A stretch of DNA of 64,000 bases from Oscillospiraceae bacterium. GTDB taxonomy: Bacteria; Bacillota; Clostridia; Oscillospirales; Oscillospiraceae. Below are positions 18,800-26,914 of the stretch, piece by piece. Position 1 is the first letter of the stretch. Each line of letters opens with the position of its first letter. Location: positions 16,782-80,781 of the forward strand of contig JAAWEH010000007.1 of the NCBI GenBank assembly GCA_022794215.1. The letters run 5' to 3'. The notes under the pieces are model-generated. The model saw nothing but the letters and a program-made list of their open reading frames with translations. It had not been told where the DNA came from and made no database searches. Position numbers and translations under genes: made by a program.

Positions 18800-19486
18800 A
18801 TGAGTAAACAGTCAGTTTCCCCCCGCGGGGCCCGGAGTCAGTCGGTTCACGATCTGGTCATCCTGGCCTTTTTTACTGCCATCATCTTTTTGATGAACTA
18901 CACGCCATTGGGCTACATTGACCTGCCCTTGATCAAGGCGACCTTGATCCATGTGCCGGTCATCATCGGCTCGGTTTTGCTGGGGCCGAAGAAGGGCGCA
19001 ATTCTGGGCGGAATGTTCGGCCTGACCAGCATTATAAAAAACAGCATGACCCCCAGTGCCCTGTCCTTTGCCTTTTCGCCGCTGATCCCTGTTTACGGAA
19101 CGGATCGCGGAAGCCCCTGGGCGGTGGTGATCTGCTTTGTTCCCCGGATCCTGGTGGGCGTAACGCCCTGGCTGGTGGCGCAGGCGCTGAAAAAGCTGAC
19201 CAAAAATAAGGCGATGCTTCGCCCGGTGGTGTTGGGCGTTGCCGGAGCGGTGGGAGCGTTTACCAACACCGCATTGGTCATGGGTTTGATCTTTTTTGTG
19301 TTTAAGGACGCCTATGCCATGCTCCAGGGTGTGGATGTCTCCGCAGTGATGGGCCTGATTTTGGGCGTGGTGGCCGGCAACGGCATTCCGGAGGCGATTG
19401 TGGCGGTTGTTCTGACTCCCGCTGTGTGCATCCCCCTTATGCGGGTATTAAAGCTGGATGCTGCCGATAAAGGGGCGGAAGAGTAA
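18800..19486 (+). CDS. ECF transporter S component, probably for pantothenate
   Basis: A 228-residue membrane protein with about six helices, resembling substrate-binding S components of ECF vitamin transporters (LVILAFFTAIIFLMNYTPLGYIDLP near the N-terminus; LGPKKGAILGGMFGLTS). It would need the shared energising module (EcfA/A'/T), not seen here. The start at 18800 follows GGAGG at the usual 8 bases. It lies 18 bases before coaX and upstream of coaBC, so pantothenate is the likely ligand (PanT-like); this is inferred from context. Confidence 0.8.
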   Translation: MSKQSVSPRGARSQSVHDLVILAFFTAIIFLMNYTPLGYIDLPLIKATLIHVPVIIGSVLLGPKKGAILGGMFGLTSIIKNSMTPSALSFAFSPLIPVYGTDRGSPWAVVICFVPRILVGVTPWLVAQALKKLTKNKAMLRPVVLGVAGAVGAFTNTALVMGLIFFVFKDAYAMLQGVDVSAVMGLILGVVAGNGIPEAIVAVVLTPAVCIPLMRVLKLDAADKGAEE

Positions 19487-19504
19487 AGAGAGGGGCAAAA
19501 CGAG

Positions 19505-20284
19505 ATGATCCTTGCCATAGACATTGGAAATACCAACACCGTTTTGGGTGGAATGGAAGGCTCCCAGCTCCTTTTTATGCTCCGGATCCGGAGCGATCCC
19601 CTCAAAACGGCGGCTGAGTACATGCTGACGATCAAAGGGCTGTTGGAGCTGAAAGATGTAGACCCCGCCCAGATCGAGGGTGGGATCATCTCCTCGGTAG
19701 TGCCGGAGCTGAAGAACGTTATGGGTCGGGCAATGGAGGAGCTGACCGGAAAGCAGTTTTTGGTGGTGGGCTCCGGAATCAAGACGGGGCTCAACATCAA
19801 AATGGACAACCCCGGTCAGTTGGGCGCCGATTTGGTGGTGGACGCTGTGGCGGCGCTGTCAAAATATAAACCGCCGTTGGTGTTTTTTGATATGGGTACC
19901 GCTACCACCCTGTCGGTCATAGACAAGAAAAGCAACTACATTGGCGGCATGATCATTCCCGGCCTGCGCCTTTCGGTGGACGCCCTGTCTGCTAAGGCGG
20001 CGCAGCTGCCCTATATCAACCTGAACGCACCGGAACAGCTGATTGGCACCAACACCATCGCCTGTATGCAGGCGGGCGCGATCTACAGCAATGCCGCGAT
20101 GATCGACGGCCTGCTGGAGCGGGTAGAGGAGGCCTTGGGCGAACCGGTCACTGCGGTGGCCACCGGCGGCTTGATGGCCACGGTGCTTCCCTATTGCAAG
20201 AGAACGATCCATTATGATGAAAACCTGATGTTAGAGGGCCTGCGGATCCTTTACCAAAAGAATTGCAGCAGAAAAAAGCAATAA
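19505..20284 (+). CDS. coaX: Type III pantothenate kinase
   Basis: A 259-residue enzyme that makes 4'-phosphopantothenate, the first step of coenzyme A synthesis. The ASKHA phosphate motif DIGNTNTVLG is at residues 5-14, PGQLGADLVVDAVAAL near 98-113 contains the catalytic aspartate, and FDMGTATTLSVID and GGMIIPGLRLS follow. Type III enzymes are not feedback-inhibited by CoA and need a monovalent cation. Followed by coaBC. Confidence 0.95.
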   Translation: MILAIDIGNTNTVLGGMEGSQLLFMLRIRSDPLKTAAEYMLTIKGLLELKDVDPAQIEGGIISSVVPELKNVMGRAMEELTGKQFLVVGSGIKTGLNIKMDNPGQLGADLVVDAVAALSKYKPPLVFFDMGTATTLSVIDKKSNYIGGMIIPGLRLSVDALSAKAAQLPYINLNAPEQLIGTNTIACMQAGAIYSNAAMIDGLLERVEEALGEPVTAVATGGLMATVLPYCKRTIHYDENLMLEGLRILYQKNCSRKKQ

Positions 20285-20353
20285 AATTCATGGCCCTGCG
20301 GGAAAATGTAAGCGGGCTTCAAAATACAGTTTGGAAAGAGAGAAGGGGATCCT

Positions 20354-21556
20354 ATGCTGAAGGGCAAAACCGTGCTGTTGGGTGTGACCGGCGGTATCGC
20401 CTGTTATAAATCGGCGATGCTGGCCTCCGCCTTGGTCAAGCAGCACTGCAATGTGCATGTGCTGATGACGCAGCATGCTGCGGAGTTTATAGGTCCGCAC
20501 ACCTTTGAATCCCTTACCGGAAATCGGGTGGCGATGGATACCTTTGACCGCAACTATGTCCATCAGGTGGAGCACATTGCTCTGGCAGACCAGGCGGATC
20601 TTGTGCTCATTGCCCCGGCTACTGCCAATATCATTGCAAAGCTGGCCCACGGCATTGCGGACGATATGCTCACAACGGTGGTGCTGGCCTGCAACTGTCC
20701 GAAAATCGCGGCCCCCGCCATGAATACCAAAATGTATGAGAACCAGGTGACCCAGGATAACATGGAGATCCTGCGGCGGTACGGCTGGGAGGTAGTAGAA
20801 CCCGCCAGCGGCCGTCTGGCCTGCGGCGCAGTGGGCCGGGGAAAGATGCCGGAGCCGGAGGATTTGCTGGAAACTGTGCTCCATGCCCTGGTTCATGAGC
20901 GGGACATGCAGGGGCTTCGGGTGCTGGTCACGGCCGGCCCCACCCGGGAGGCGCTGGATCCGGTGCGCTACCTGACCAACCACTCCACCGGGGCCATGGG
21001 ATACGCCGTGGCCCGGGCTGCCGCTGCCCGGGGGGCAGAGGTGACTCTGGTTTCCGGGCCCACCGACCTCAAAAGGCCGGCTTATGTGGATGTGGTGGAT
21101 GTGGTGTCCGCCCAGGAGATGTTTGAGGCGGTGACCGCCCGCAGCGAAGGGCAGGATATCATTATTAAGGCCGCGGCCGTTGCCGATTACCGCCCCGCGG
21201 TCGTGGCGGAAGAGAAGATTAAAAAATCCGGGGATGGTGCGGACTTGACCCTTTCCCTGGAACGGACAGCCGATATTTTGGGTTGGCTGGGGGAGCACCG
21301 GCGGGAGGGGCAGTTCCTCTGCGGCTTTTCCATGGAGACCCAGAATGTGCTGGAGAATTCCCGGGCAAAGCTGGCTAAAAAACATTTGGATCTGATCGCG
21401 GCCAACAACCTGCGGGAGGAAGGGGCAGGCTTTGGCGGGAGCACCAATGTGCTGACCCTGATCTCTGCCGAGGATGAGTTGTCCCTGCCCCTGATGAGTA
21501 AGGCCGAAGCTGCCCACCGGCTGTTGGATGTCATTGTAAAGCGCCTACGGAAATAA
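20354..21556 (+). CDS. coaBC: Phosphopantothenoylcysteine decarboxylase / phosphopantothenate-cysteine ligase
   Basis: A 400-residue bifunctional flavoprotein carrying out the second and third steps of CoA synthesis. The N-terminal CoaC domain shows GVTGGIACYKSA, the catalytic histidine in YVHQVEHI, and the PAMNTKMYENQ motif; the CoaB half starts near residue 195 (VLVTAGPTREALDPVRYLTNHSTGAMG) and contains KAAAVADYRP and KIKK. It ends at a strong terminator, closing the CoA block. Confidence 0.96.
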   Translation: MLKGKTVLLGVTGGIACYKSAMLASALVKQHCNVHVLMTQHAAEFIGPHTFESLTGNRVAMDTFDRNYVHQVEHIALADQADLVLIAPATANIIAKLAHGIADDMLTTVVLACNCPKIAAPAMNTKMYENQVTQDNMEILRRYGWEVVEPASGRLACGAVGRGKMPEPEDLLETVLHALVHERDMQGLRVLVTAGPTREALDPVRYLTNHSTGAMGYAVARAAAARGAEVTLVSGPTDLKRPAYVDVVDVVSAQEMFEAVTARSEGQDIIIKAAAVADYRPAVVAEEKIKKSGDGADLTLSLERTADILGWLGEHRREGQFLCGFSMETQNVLENSRAKLAKKHLDLIAANNLREEGAGFGGSTNVLTLISAEDELSLPLMSKAEAAHRLLDVIVKRLRK

Positions 21557-21567
21557 ACAGAAAAAGA

Positions 21568-21603
21568 AACGCAGCCGGACAAGCTTGTCCGGCTGCGTTT
21601 TTA
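21568..21603. terminator. Terminator after coaBC
   Basis: A perfect palindrome, GCAGCCGGACAAG / CTTGTCCGGCTGC, flanked by AAAC and GTTTTT. Confidence 0.9.
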
Positions 21604-21678
21604 TATGACAGTGAGAACTTATATCCATACAAAAAGTGCCTTTTATAGGATGCTCAAATCCAGTAAGAACACTCCCCA

Positions 21679-21703
21679 TGATCCGAGTGACTGAACTTGA
21701 ACA
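21679..21703 (-). repeat. Degenerate copy of the tRNA-Pro 3' end
   Basis: This 25-base segment matches the last 25 bases of the tRNA-Pro gene (21810-21834) at 22 positions and lies 106 bases downstream of it, in the same orientation. The rest of the tRNA is missing and its own T-stem would not pair, so it cannot be a functional tRNA. Such 3'-end copies are left by integrative elements that insert at tRNA genes, or by local duplication. Confidence 0.7.
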
Positions 21704-21773
21704 GGCGGAGGCGGCAGCCCCGCCTGACGACAGATTGGAATGACAGAAGCCCGCCGGTTCTTGTTGGGGATAG

Positions 21774-21810
21774 AAAAAAGCACCTGCTTTCTTCAAGCAA
21801 GTGCTTTTTT
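21774..21810 (-). terminator. Terminator of the tRNA-Pro gene
   Basis: On the minus strand GCACTTGCTT and AAGCAGGTGC pair around GAAGA and are followed by TTTTTT, directly after the CCA end. Confidence 0.85.
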
Positions 21811-21886
21811 GGTCCGAGTGACTGGACTTGAACCAGCGGCCTCCTGAACCCCATTCAGGCGCGATACCAAACTTCGCCACACCCGG
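21810..21886 (-). tRNA. tRNA-Pro (anticodon GGG)
   Basis: All four arms fold: acceptor CCGGGTG/CACTCGG, D stem GCGA/TCGC, anticodon stem CCTGA/TCAGG with a seven-base loop ATGGGGT, and T stem GCTGG/CCAGT around TTCAAGT. Loop positions 34-36 read GGG, which decodes CCC proline. The CCA end is encoded. It has its own promoter and terminator. Confidence 0.95.
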
Positions 21887-21915
21887 ATATTTTGTTTCCC
21901 AGAAAGGGCTTAATT

Positions 21916-21944
21916 ATATTAGCACACTTCTCCTCACTTGGCAA
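21916..21944 (-). promoter_or_regulatory. Promoter of tRNA-Pro
   Basis: TTGCCA, 17 bases including a TGTG extension, then TAATAT (overlapping TATAAT), about 30 bases before the mature tRNA end. Confidence 0.6.
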
Positions 21945-22001
21945 GCCCCTTTCTCAAATTTTTTTGCTGAAAAGAAAAAGAAGGCTGGAAGCTGGCCGCA
22001 G

Positions 22002-22034
22002 CAAAAGGGACGTCCTTTTAGGACGTCCCTTTTG
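22002..22034. terminator. Terminator after the SLH protein gene
   Basis: AAAAGGGACGTCC and GGACGTCCCTTTT flank a five-base loop, with further pairing outside (18 bp in all). It lies directly after the stop of the minus-strand gene. Confidence 0.75.
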
Positions 22035-22055
22035 CTGCGAGGAAAGAAAAAGCGG

Positions 22056-23351
22056 TTATCCCCACTGGAACCAGCCGCGGTCACTGCGGCTGTCCACCAC
22101 GTCCAGCGCGCGGGAGAGCATAACGGCGGCCTGGGCCCGGGTGAGAGGAGAATTCAGCTCGGCAGAAGCGGGGATTGCGCCGCAGCTGTTCAGATTGGAT
22201 ACAGCCTGAGAGCACCAGGCGGGCACGGTGGAGGCGAAAACGTCAGCCACATCAGTGACCTGTATGGCCCGATCCAAAAGAACGGCGGCCTCGGCCGCGG
22301 TAATGGGGGCGTCCGCCTGGAAAATGACCTGGCCGGCCTCGTCATAGCTGCCCTGAACAATGCCGGAACGAAGGGCGGAAGAGACATAGGGCTTTGCCCA
22401 GACAGCCATAGCCTCGTCGTCGGCGAAGCCGGTGAGTGTGGCCTCCGGCAAAGCACTGATATCGGCGGCAGCCATGGCCAGGGCGGTAAACTGGGCCCGG
22501 GAGAGAGGCTGCTCGGGGTGGAAGAAATACTGGCTGCCCATCTGCTCGCCGATCAGAAGCCCAGCCTCGGCCAGGCGGACTGCCTCCAGATGACCCTCTA
22601 CGCCAGTCATGTCAGAGTAGGCTACAGCGGTCTTTTGCTTCTCGATCTTGATGGATACTGTGGCCGGAGCGGAGGTGTTGCCCACCGCATCCACAGCCAC
22701 ATAGGTGAAGGCGTCCTTGCCGGTTTTGTTTTCGTAGGGGGTGTAGGTGAAATTGGCAGACCCCTCAGATTCCTGGGTCACAGCTCCCCGGGCAGGCTTG
22801 CTGATAAGCTGGAAGGTGAGAAGATCCCCCTCCGGATCCACCCCGGCAAAGGCGCTTTGGATCTCCACATTTTTGTAGGTGTTCAGGGATAGGTTCTCAG
22901 CCACGGGGGCGTCATTGGCGCTGGAGAGCAGGAAAAGGCCCACCGTGACAGCCTCGCCGGTCAGCCCGCCTTCAAAGACGGGGGTGAAGGTAAAGGAGGT
23001 GGCGGAGAGCATAGGCGTGGCCAGGGGAGTGAACCTTAGGCCGTTCATAGCGGACATGGAGATCTCACTGCCCTGGGGAACGGGCTGGGAGCCGATGGTA
23101 AGCATTCCGGCGGAAGGATCGGGGAGAGAATCCACCAGGATCGAGGCGAGCCGGGCGTTTCCGCTGACCCGGAAGTCATCGGCGGAGAAGGAGATGATGT
23201 CGGTGGACAATCCACTCTTGGCAAAGGCGGCCACGGCGACGGCCTCCTGTGCTGATCCGCCGCCAAACAGAGCGGCGGAAGCGGGCAAAACAAAGGAAAG
23301 GATGCAGGCGCAGCAAAGAGTTAGGGTGCGGCGCAAAAGTCGTTGCTTCAA
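22056..23351 (-). CDS. SLH-domain surface protein with Ig/cadherin-like domain
   Basis: A 431-residue secreted protein. The N-terminus LKQRLLRRTLTLCCACILSF is a signal peptide ending near ALPASA-type FVLPASA. A region near 120-235 carries a cadherin/Ig-like repeat (AGVDPEGDLLTFQLISKP, ENKTGKDAFTYVAVDAVG). The C-terminal half holds SLH repeats that bind wall polymers (SRAQFTALAMAAADISALP, ITAAEAAVLLDRAI, LTRAQAAVMLSRAL). The start is TTG at 23351 with AAGGAGG 8 bases upstream. Function is unknown; probably cell-wall-bound. Confidence 0.85.
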   Translation of the reverse strand: MKQRLLRRTLTLCCACILSFVLPASAALFGGGSAQEAVAVAAFAKSGLSTDIISFSADDFRVSGNARLASILVDSLPDPSAGMLTIGSQPVPQGSEISMSAMNGLRFTPLATPMLSATSFTFTPVFEGGLTGEAVTVGLFLLSSANDAPVAENLSLNTYKNVEIQSAFAGVDPEGDLLTFQLISKPARGAVTQESEGSANFTYTPYENKTGKDAFTYVAVDAVGNTSAPATVSIKIEKQKTAVAYSDMTGVEGHLEAVRLAEAGLLIGEQMGSQYFFHPEQPLSRAQFTALAMAAADISALPEATLTGFADDEAMAVWAKPYVSSALRSGIVQGSYDEAGQVIFQADAPITAAEAAVLLDRAIQVTDVADVFASTVPAWCSQAVSNLNSCGAIPASAELNSPLTRAQAAVMLSRALDVVDSRSDRGWFQWG

Positions 23352-23418
23352 TGAAAAAACCTCCTTATATTTCGGGAAACCAGATTGGGCTGCTGGTAGT
23401 TTTGCCGAAGACAAGGAG

Positions 23419-23446
23419 GTTATACCAATTTAACCGGAAAAAACAA
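23419..23446 (-). promoter_or_regulatory. Probable promoter of the SLH protein gene
   Basis: TTGTTT, 16 bases, TATAAC on the minus strand, about 65 bases before the TTG start. Confidence 0.4.
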
Positions 23447-23480
23447 AGCCGGGAGAAATGATCTTGAATGGGTTTGCAGG

Positions 23481-23518
23481 ATAAAAATGGGAGCAGGACA
23501 CCCTGCTCCCATTTTTAT
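23481..23518. terminator. Terminator after the MATE transporter gene
   Basis: AAAAATGGGAGCAGG pairs with CCTGCTCCCATTTTT around ACACC-type centre bases, directly after the MATE stop. Confidence 0.85.
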
Positions 23519-23529
23519 GTGGTTATACG

Positions 23530-24891
23530 TTACGCATTTTGATTCTGACTCAGCTCCTGCCAAAGCCGAAACATCACCCATGCAGTGACCGCCATGGAGA
23601 GGACGTCGGCAATGGGGGCGGCCCAGAAAATACCGGTCACACCCCAGAAGTGGGGGATGATGAGGGAGAGGATCAGCAAAAGGGCGTCCCGGAGCACAGA
23701 AAGGGGCGCTGCGGCTTTGGCCCGGCCAATGGACTGCAGGAAAATGGCGCAGCCTTTCTGCACACAGGTAAACAGGATGGCGGAAAGATAGATCCGCAGG
23801 CACAGAACGGCAAACTGGGTATAAAGCTCCCCGTCAGCGCCAAAGAGACGGATGAAAAGCAGAGGGAAGGCCTCAAAAAGCAGCGTGCAGATCACACAGA
23901 CTCCGGTTGTCCACTGCAGGATGAGTTTTAGAAGGGTTTTGACCCGGTCATAGTGCTTTGCGCCGTAATTAAAGCCCACAATGGGCTGAGCGCCGGCGGC
24001 GATGCCGATGGCAATGTTGAGCACGATTTGGAAAAGCTTCATGATAACCACAAAGGCGGCCAGAGGAATGTCGGCGCCGTAGGGGGAGACAGCTCCATAT
24101 TGAACCAGCAGGATGTTGTTTACCACCGTGATGATCACGATGGAAAGCTGCGTCAGAAAGCTGGAAGTGCCCAGGGCCATAACCTCGGTTAAGCACTTTC
24201 CGCTGGGGCGGAAGCTGTCAGGCCGGATGCGAAAACTCCGGCTCCGGCCCAGGTAAGCGGCGCAGATAAGAAAACTGACAAACTGTCCCAGAATGGTGGC
24301 ATAGGCGGCTCCCTTGATTCCCAGATCCAGCCAATAGATGGCAATGGGGTCACCCACAATGTTCAGCAATGCGCCTGCAAGCATGGCGCCCATGGCATAT
24401 TTGGGGCTTCCGTCAGCGCGGATAATGGCGGCCAAAGCGTTCTGCACCAGAGCCAACGGCATCATGGCAAAGATGATGAAGCCGTAGTCGTGGGTCAGGG
24501 ATAACGTGGCGTCGGTGGCGCCCAGGTTGAGGAACAGAGCGTCCCCGGATAGATAGCTGATCCCGATGATGACGCAGCCGCCCAGGAAGGCCCCGAGGAT
24601 GCTGTTGCCCACCGTGCGGTGGATATTTTTTGTTTTTCCCTGGCCAAGGGACATGCTGAGGACAGCGGCGGCTCCGTCGCCGAAGAGGAGAGAGACCGCC
24701 CAGCCCACTACGGTAATGGGGAAAACAACTCCGGTGGCGGCGTTACCCAGGTAGCCCACGCCATTGCCCACGAAGATCTGGTCTACAATATTGTAGAGAC
24801 AGGAAATAATGAGAGAAAAAATGCAGGGAAGGGAGAAGCGAAGCAAAAGCTTACTCTCTTTTTCTGTGCCCAGGGCGATGCTTTGATCCAT
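23530..24891 (-). CDS. MATE-family multidrug/organic cation efflux transporter
   Basis: A 453-residue membrane protein with about 12 helices in two homologous halves. Features of the family are PCIFSLIISCLYNIVDQIFVG at the start of the first half and GIAAGAQPIVGFNYGAKHYDR in the second. These carriers use Na+ or H+ gradients to expel cationic drugs; the substrate cannot be predicted. The ATG at 24891 has AAGGAGG 7 bases upstream. The same frame stays open to an ATG at 24972 through a terminator-like hairpin, which suggests leader control. Confidence 0.92.
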   Translation of the reverse strand: MDQSIALGTEKESKLLLRFSLPCIFSLIISCLYNIVDQIFVGNGVGYLGNAATGVVFPITVVGWAVSLLFGDGAAAVLSMSLGQGKTKNIHRTVGNSILGAFLGGCVIIGISYLSGDALFLNLGATDATLSLTHDYGFIIFAMMPLALVQNALAAIIRADGSPKYAMGAMLAGALLNIVGDPIAIYWLDLGIKGAAYATILGQFVSFLICAAYLGRSRSFRIRPDSFRPSGKCLTEVMALGTSSFLTQLSIVIITVVNNILLVQYGAVSPYGADIPLAAFVVIMKLFQIVLNIAIGIAAGAQPIVGFNYGAKHYDRVKTLLKLILQWTTGVCVICTLLFEAFPLLFIRLFGADGELYTQFAVLCLRIYLSAILFTCVQKGCAIFLQSIGRAKAAAPLSVLRDALLLILSLIIPHFWGVTGIFWAAPIADVLSMAVTAWVMFRLWQELSQNQNA

Positions 24892-25050
24892 AATAAAACC
24901 TCCTTGAAACGGTTCATACAGCAAAAAACGGCATATGCCTGCGCATATGCCGTGATGAAAACACTGACACATGGGGGCAAATCTCCTGTACCGTGATCAG
25001 ATTTACGCGCCATGCGCCACTTGTGTCGTTGGATGCTGTATGAAATTGAT
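24892..25050 (-). promoter_or_regulatory. Structured 5' leader of the MATE gene
   Basis: The leader is about 160 bases. Besides the terminator it has an 11-base perfect complement between its 5' part (25034-25044) and the bases overlapping the end of the terminator T-run (24913-24923), and a 6-bp stem at 24979-24984/24999-25004 that covers an AGGAG site before an in-frame ATG (24972). I cannot match it to a named riboswitch class. Confidence 0.55.
24923..24952 (-). terminator. Attenuator-like terminator in the MATE leader
   Basis: CGGCATATGC and GCATATGCCG form a 10-bp stem with a GCAG loop, followed by TTTTTT on the minus strand, between the promoter and the MATE start codon. In this place it would stop the message before the gene unless prevented. 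Confidence 0.75.
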
Positions 25051-25056
25051 GCAATT

Positions 25057-25086
25057 ATTTTACCAAAAGGAGGCGGCAAAAATCAA
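25057..25086 (-). promoter_or_regulatory. Promoter of the MATE gene
   Basis: TTGATT, 18 bases, TAAAAT on the minus strand. Confidence 0.6.
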
Positions 25087-25150
25087 ATGGACATTTCTCC
25101 GAAAAAAGGCGTCAAAAAGAGGAAAATGAATCTCCAAAATGTCCAAAAGC

Positions 25151-26338
25151 CTAAATTCTATTCCTATCTCTCAACCAACTGGGCAAAGAGCGGGTCTTAA
25201 TGGAAGAGACCACGCCCATGGCGGCGAACATGGTGATGATGGAGCTGCCGCCGTAGCTGAAGAAGGGGAGGGTTAGGCCCACGATGGGAAGGATATAAAG
25301 ACACATGCCGATGTTGAGAACGCTCTGGAACAGCAGCATCCCGGCATAGCCCATGGCAGTGAGGGCAGTCATGGGGCTGGGGGCCTGCCGTGCCACCCAG
25401 ATGCACCGGGCGATGATGGCGCCCAGCAGCAGGATGATGACAAGGCATCCTGCCATCCCCAGCTCCTCGCCGCAGACGGCGAAAATCTCGTCGGTGCTGC
25501 GGGCATTGAGGGAGTTTTCGTAGGGGCTTTGGGTCTGGATCCCCTGCAAATACCCCTGGCCCCAAAGTCCGCCGGAGCCGATGGCCAGCACAGAGCGGGT
25601 TTGCTGCCAGCCAACCCCCTTGGTCTGGCTTTCCAGAGTGGCCTGATTTCCGACAATGTGGTCAATGACCACGGTGATCCGCTGAGCCCAGTATTGGCCG
25701 CTGACGCGGGGCCATAGTACAACGATGCCGGCCACGCATACCGCTACCGCCAACACATACCACCGCAGCTTTACCCCTGCGCACCAGCACATGACGGCAA
25801 AAAGGAACAGATATACCAGGGGCATCCCCTTGTCCCCGGAGACCACTACAACAAGGCCGGCCATAAGCCCCGCATGGGCGGCCAGCTGGAACACGGAGGA
25901 GGGACGGCTGATCCCTTTTTCTTGAAGCTTAGAGCATTGATAGGCAAAAAGAAGGATGAAGGTGAGCTTGGTGATCTCAGCGGGCTGGATATTCATGGGC
26001 AGCCCGGGGATCCGGATCCAGTTCAGGTTGCCGCCGACCTCCACCCCCAAGGGAGTACGAACCAGCAGATTAAAGCCAATGTTAAAGAGGAACAGCAGCT
26101 TCCAGGTTTTTTCGGTAAACAGCTCTAAGTCAACGGAGGAGAGAAGAACATAGGCGACCACACCCAGAAGGATACCAATGGCTTGGATGATCACGCTGCG
26201 GTCCCGGTTGACGCTGAGGTACCGGGTGGCCGAATAGATGAGCACCAGCCCATAGCCGCTGGCGGCAAGGCAGAGAACCAGCAGCAGTTTGTCTCCCCGT
26301 TCCCAGAAATCCCGCAGGGAATCCCGCAGCCAGGACAT
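25151..26338 (-). CDS. RodA/FtsW/SpoVE-family peptidoglycan polymerase
   Basis: A 395-residue protein with about ten membrane helices of the SEDS family, which polymerise lipid II into glycan strands with a partner penicillin-binding protein. Diagnostic parts are NLNWIRIPGLPMNIQPAEITKL, VVVSGDKGMPLVYL with the catalytic aspartate, and the C-terminal LPFFSYGGSS. The order of features and the NW motif favour RodA over FtsW, but SpoVE cannot be excluded. The ATG at 26338 is 8 bases after AAAGGAGG; an ATG at 26344 is too close to it. Confidence 0.9.
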   Translation of the reverse strand: MSWLRDSLRDFWERGDKLLLVLCLAASGYGLVLIYSATRYLSVNRDRSVIIQAIGILLGVVAYVLLSSVDLELFTEKTWKLLFLFNIGFNLLVRTPLGVEVGGNLNWIRIPGLPMNIQPAEITKLTFILLFAYQCSKLQEKGISRPSSVFQLAAHAGLMAGLVVVVSGDKGMPLVYLFLFAVMCWCAGVKLRWYVLAVAVCVAGIVVLWPRVSGQYWAQRITVVIDHIVGNQATLESQTKGVGWQQTRSVLAIGSGGLWGQGYLQGIQTQSPYENSLNARSTDEIFAVCGEELGMAGCLVIILLLGAIIARCIWVARQAPSPMTALTAMGYAGMLLFQSVLNIGMCLYILPIVGLTLPFFSYGGSSIITMFAAMGVVSSIKTRSLPSWLRDRNRI

Positions 26339-26373
26339 GGCCATTCCTCCTTTCTTCTGAGTCGTTTGAAGTT

Positions 26374-26406
26374 AGTATACCATTTCTTGCCGGGTTGTGC
26401 TATACT
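26374..26406. promoter_or_regulatory. Divergent promoter region between rodA-like gene and tsaE
   Basis: TATACT occurs on the plus strand at 26401-26406 with an upstream TGTGC (extended -10) and on the minus strand at 26374-26379. Neither has a good -35 box. These are candidate -10 elements for the two divergent genes. Confidence 0.4.
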
Positions 26407-26459
26407 ATCGGGGGTAAATTTAGAAATTCCTTAGATTTGTATGTGGGGAAGGTGAGGAC

Positions 26460-26873
26460 ATGGAGTATCATACGCATAGCGAGGCGGAGACGGAAGCGGT
26501 GGGGGAGGCGCTGGCAGAAACCCTGGCTCCCGGCACTGTCATTGCCTTCACCGGAGACCTGGGAGCGGGAAAGACCGCCTTCACCCGGGGCCTGGCCCGG
26601 GGGTTGGGGATACGGGATCGGGTCACCAGCCCCACCTTTACCATTGTCAATGAATACGAGGGCGCACGCCTGCCCTTATTCCACTTTGATATGTACCGCC
26701 TGGAGAACTCTGATGAGCTTTTTGACATCGGCTGGGAGGATTATCTCCGGCGCGGAGGGATCTGCGCGGTGGAGTGGAGCGAGAAGGTTGCCGATGCGCT
26801 GACAGACGCCCTGCGGATAGACATCCGCCGGGGAGCGGGAGACAATGAGCGGGTCATTACCGTGGAAAAGTAG
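26460..26873 (+). CDS. tsaE: tRNA t6A biosynthesis ATPase TsaE
   Basis: A 137-residue P-loop ATPase needed for N6-threonylcarbamoyladenosine at tRNA position 37. Walker A is FTGDLGAGKTAFTRGLARGLG (residues about 30-50); SPTFTIVNEYEG and FHFDMYRLE follow, and EWSEKV is near the end. It lies 41 bases upstream of tsaB, its complex partner. Confidence 0.95.
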   Translation: MEYHTHSEAETEAVGEALAETLAPGTVIAFTGDLGAGKTAFTRGLARGLGIRDRVTSPTFTIVNEYEGARLPLFHFDMYRLENSDELFDIGWEDYLRRGGICAVEWSEKVADALTDALRIDIRRGAGDNERVITVEK

Positions 26874-26914
26874 TATGCGCCGTATACAGGCAAAAGTATA
26901 AGGGGGAGCGGTTC

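Noticed and set aside
21679..21770. A second complete tRNA downstream of tRNA-Pro
   Set aside because: Only the 3' 25 bases match; no acceptor 5' half, D arm or paired T stem.
24893..24972. Separate Cys-rich leader peptide before MATE
   Set aside because: There is no stop codon between the upstream ATG and the MATE ATG, so it would be an N-terminal extension, not an independent peptide.
24970..25050. Guanidine riboswitch (ACG-containing loops) in the MATE leader
   Set aside because: ACGA/ACGG occur, but they are not placed in the paired hairpin loops that the mini-ykkC class requires.
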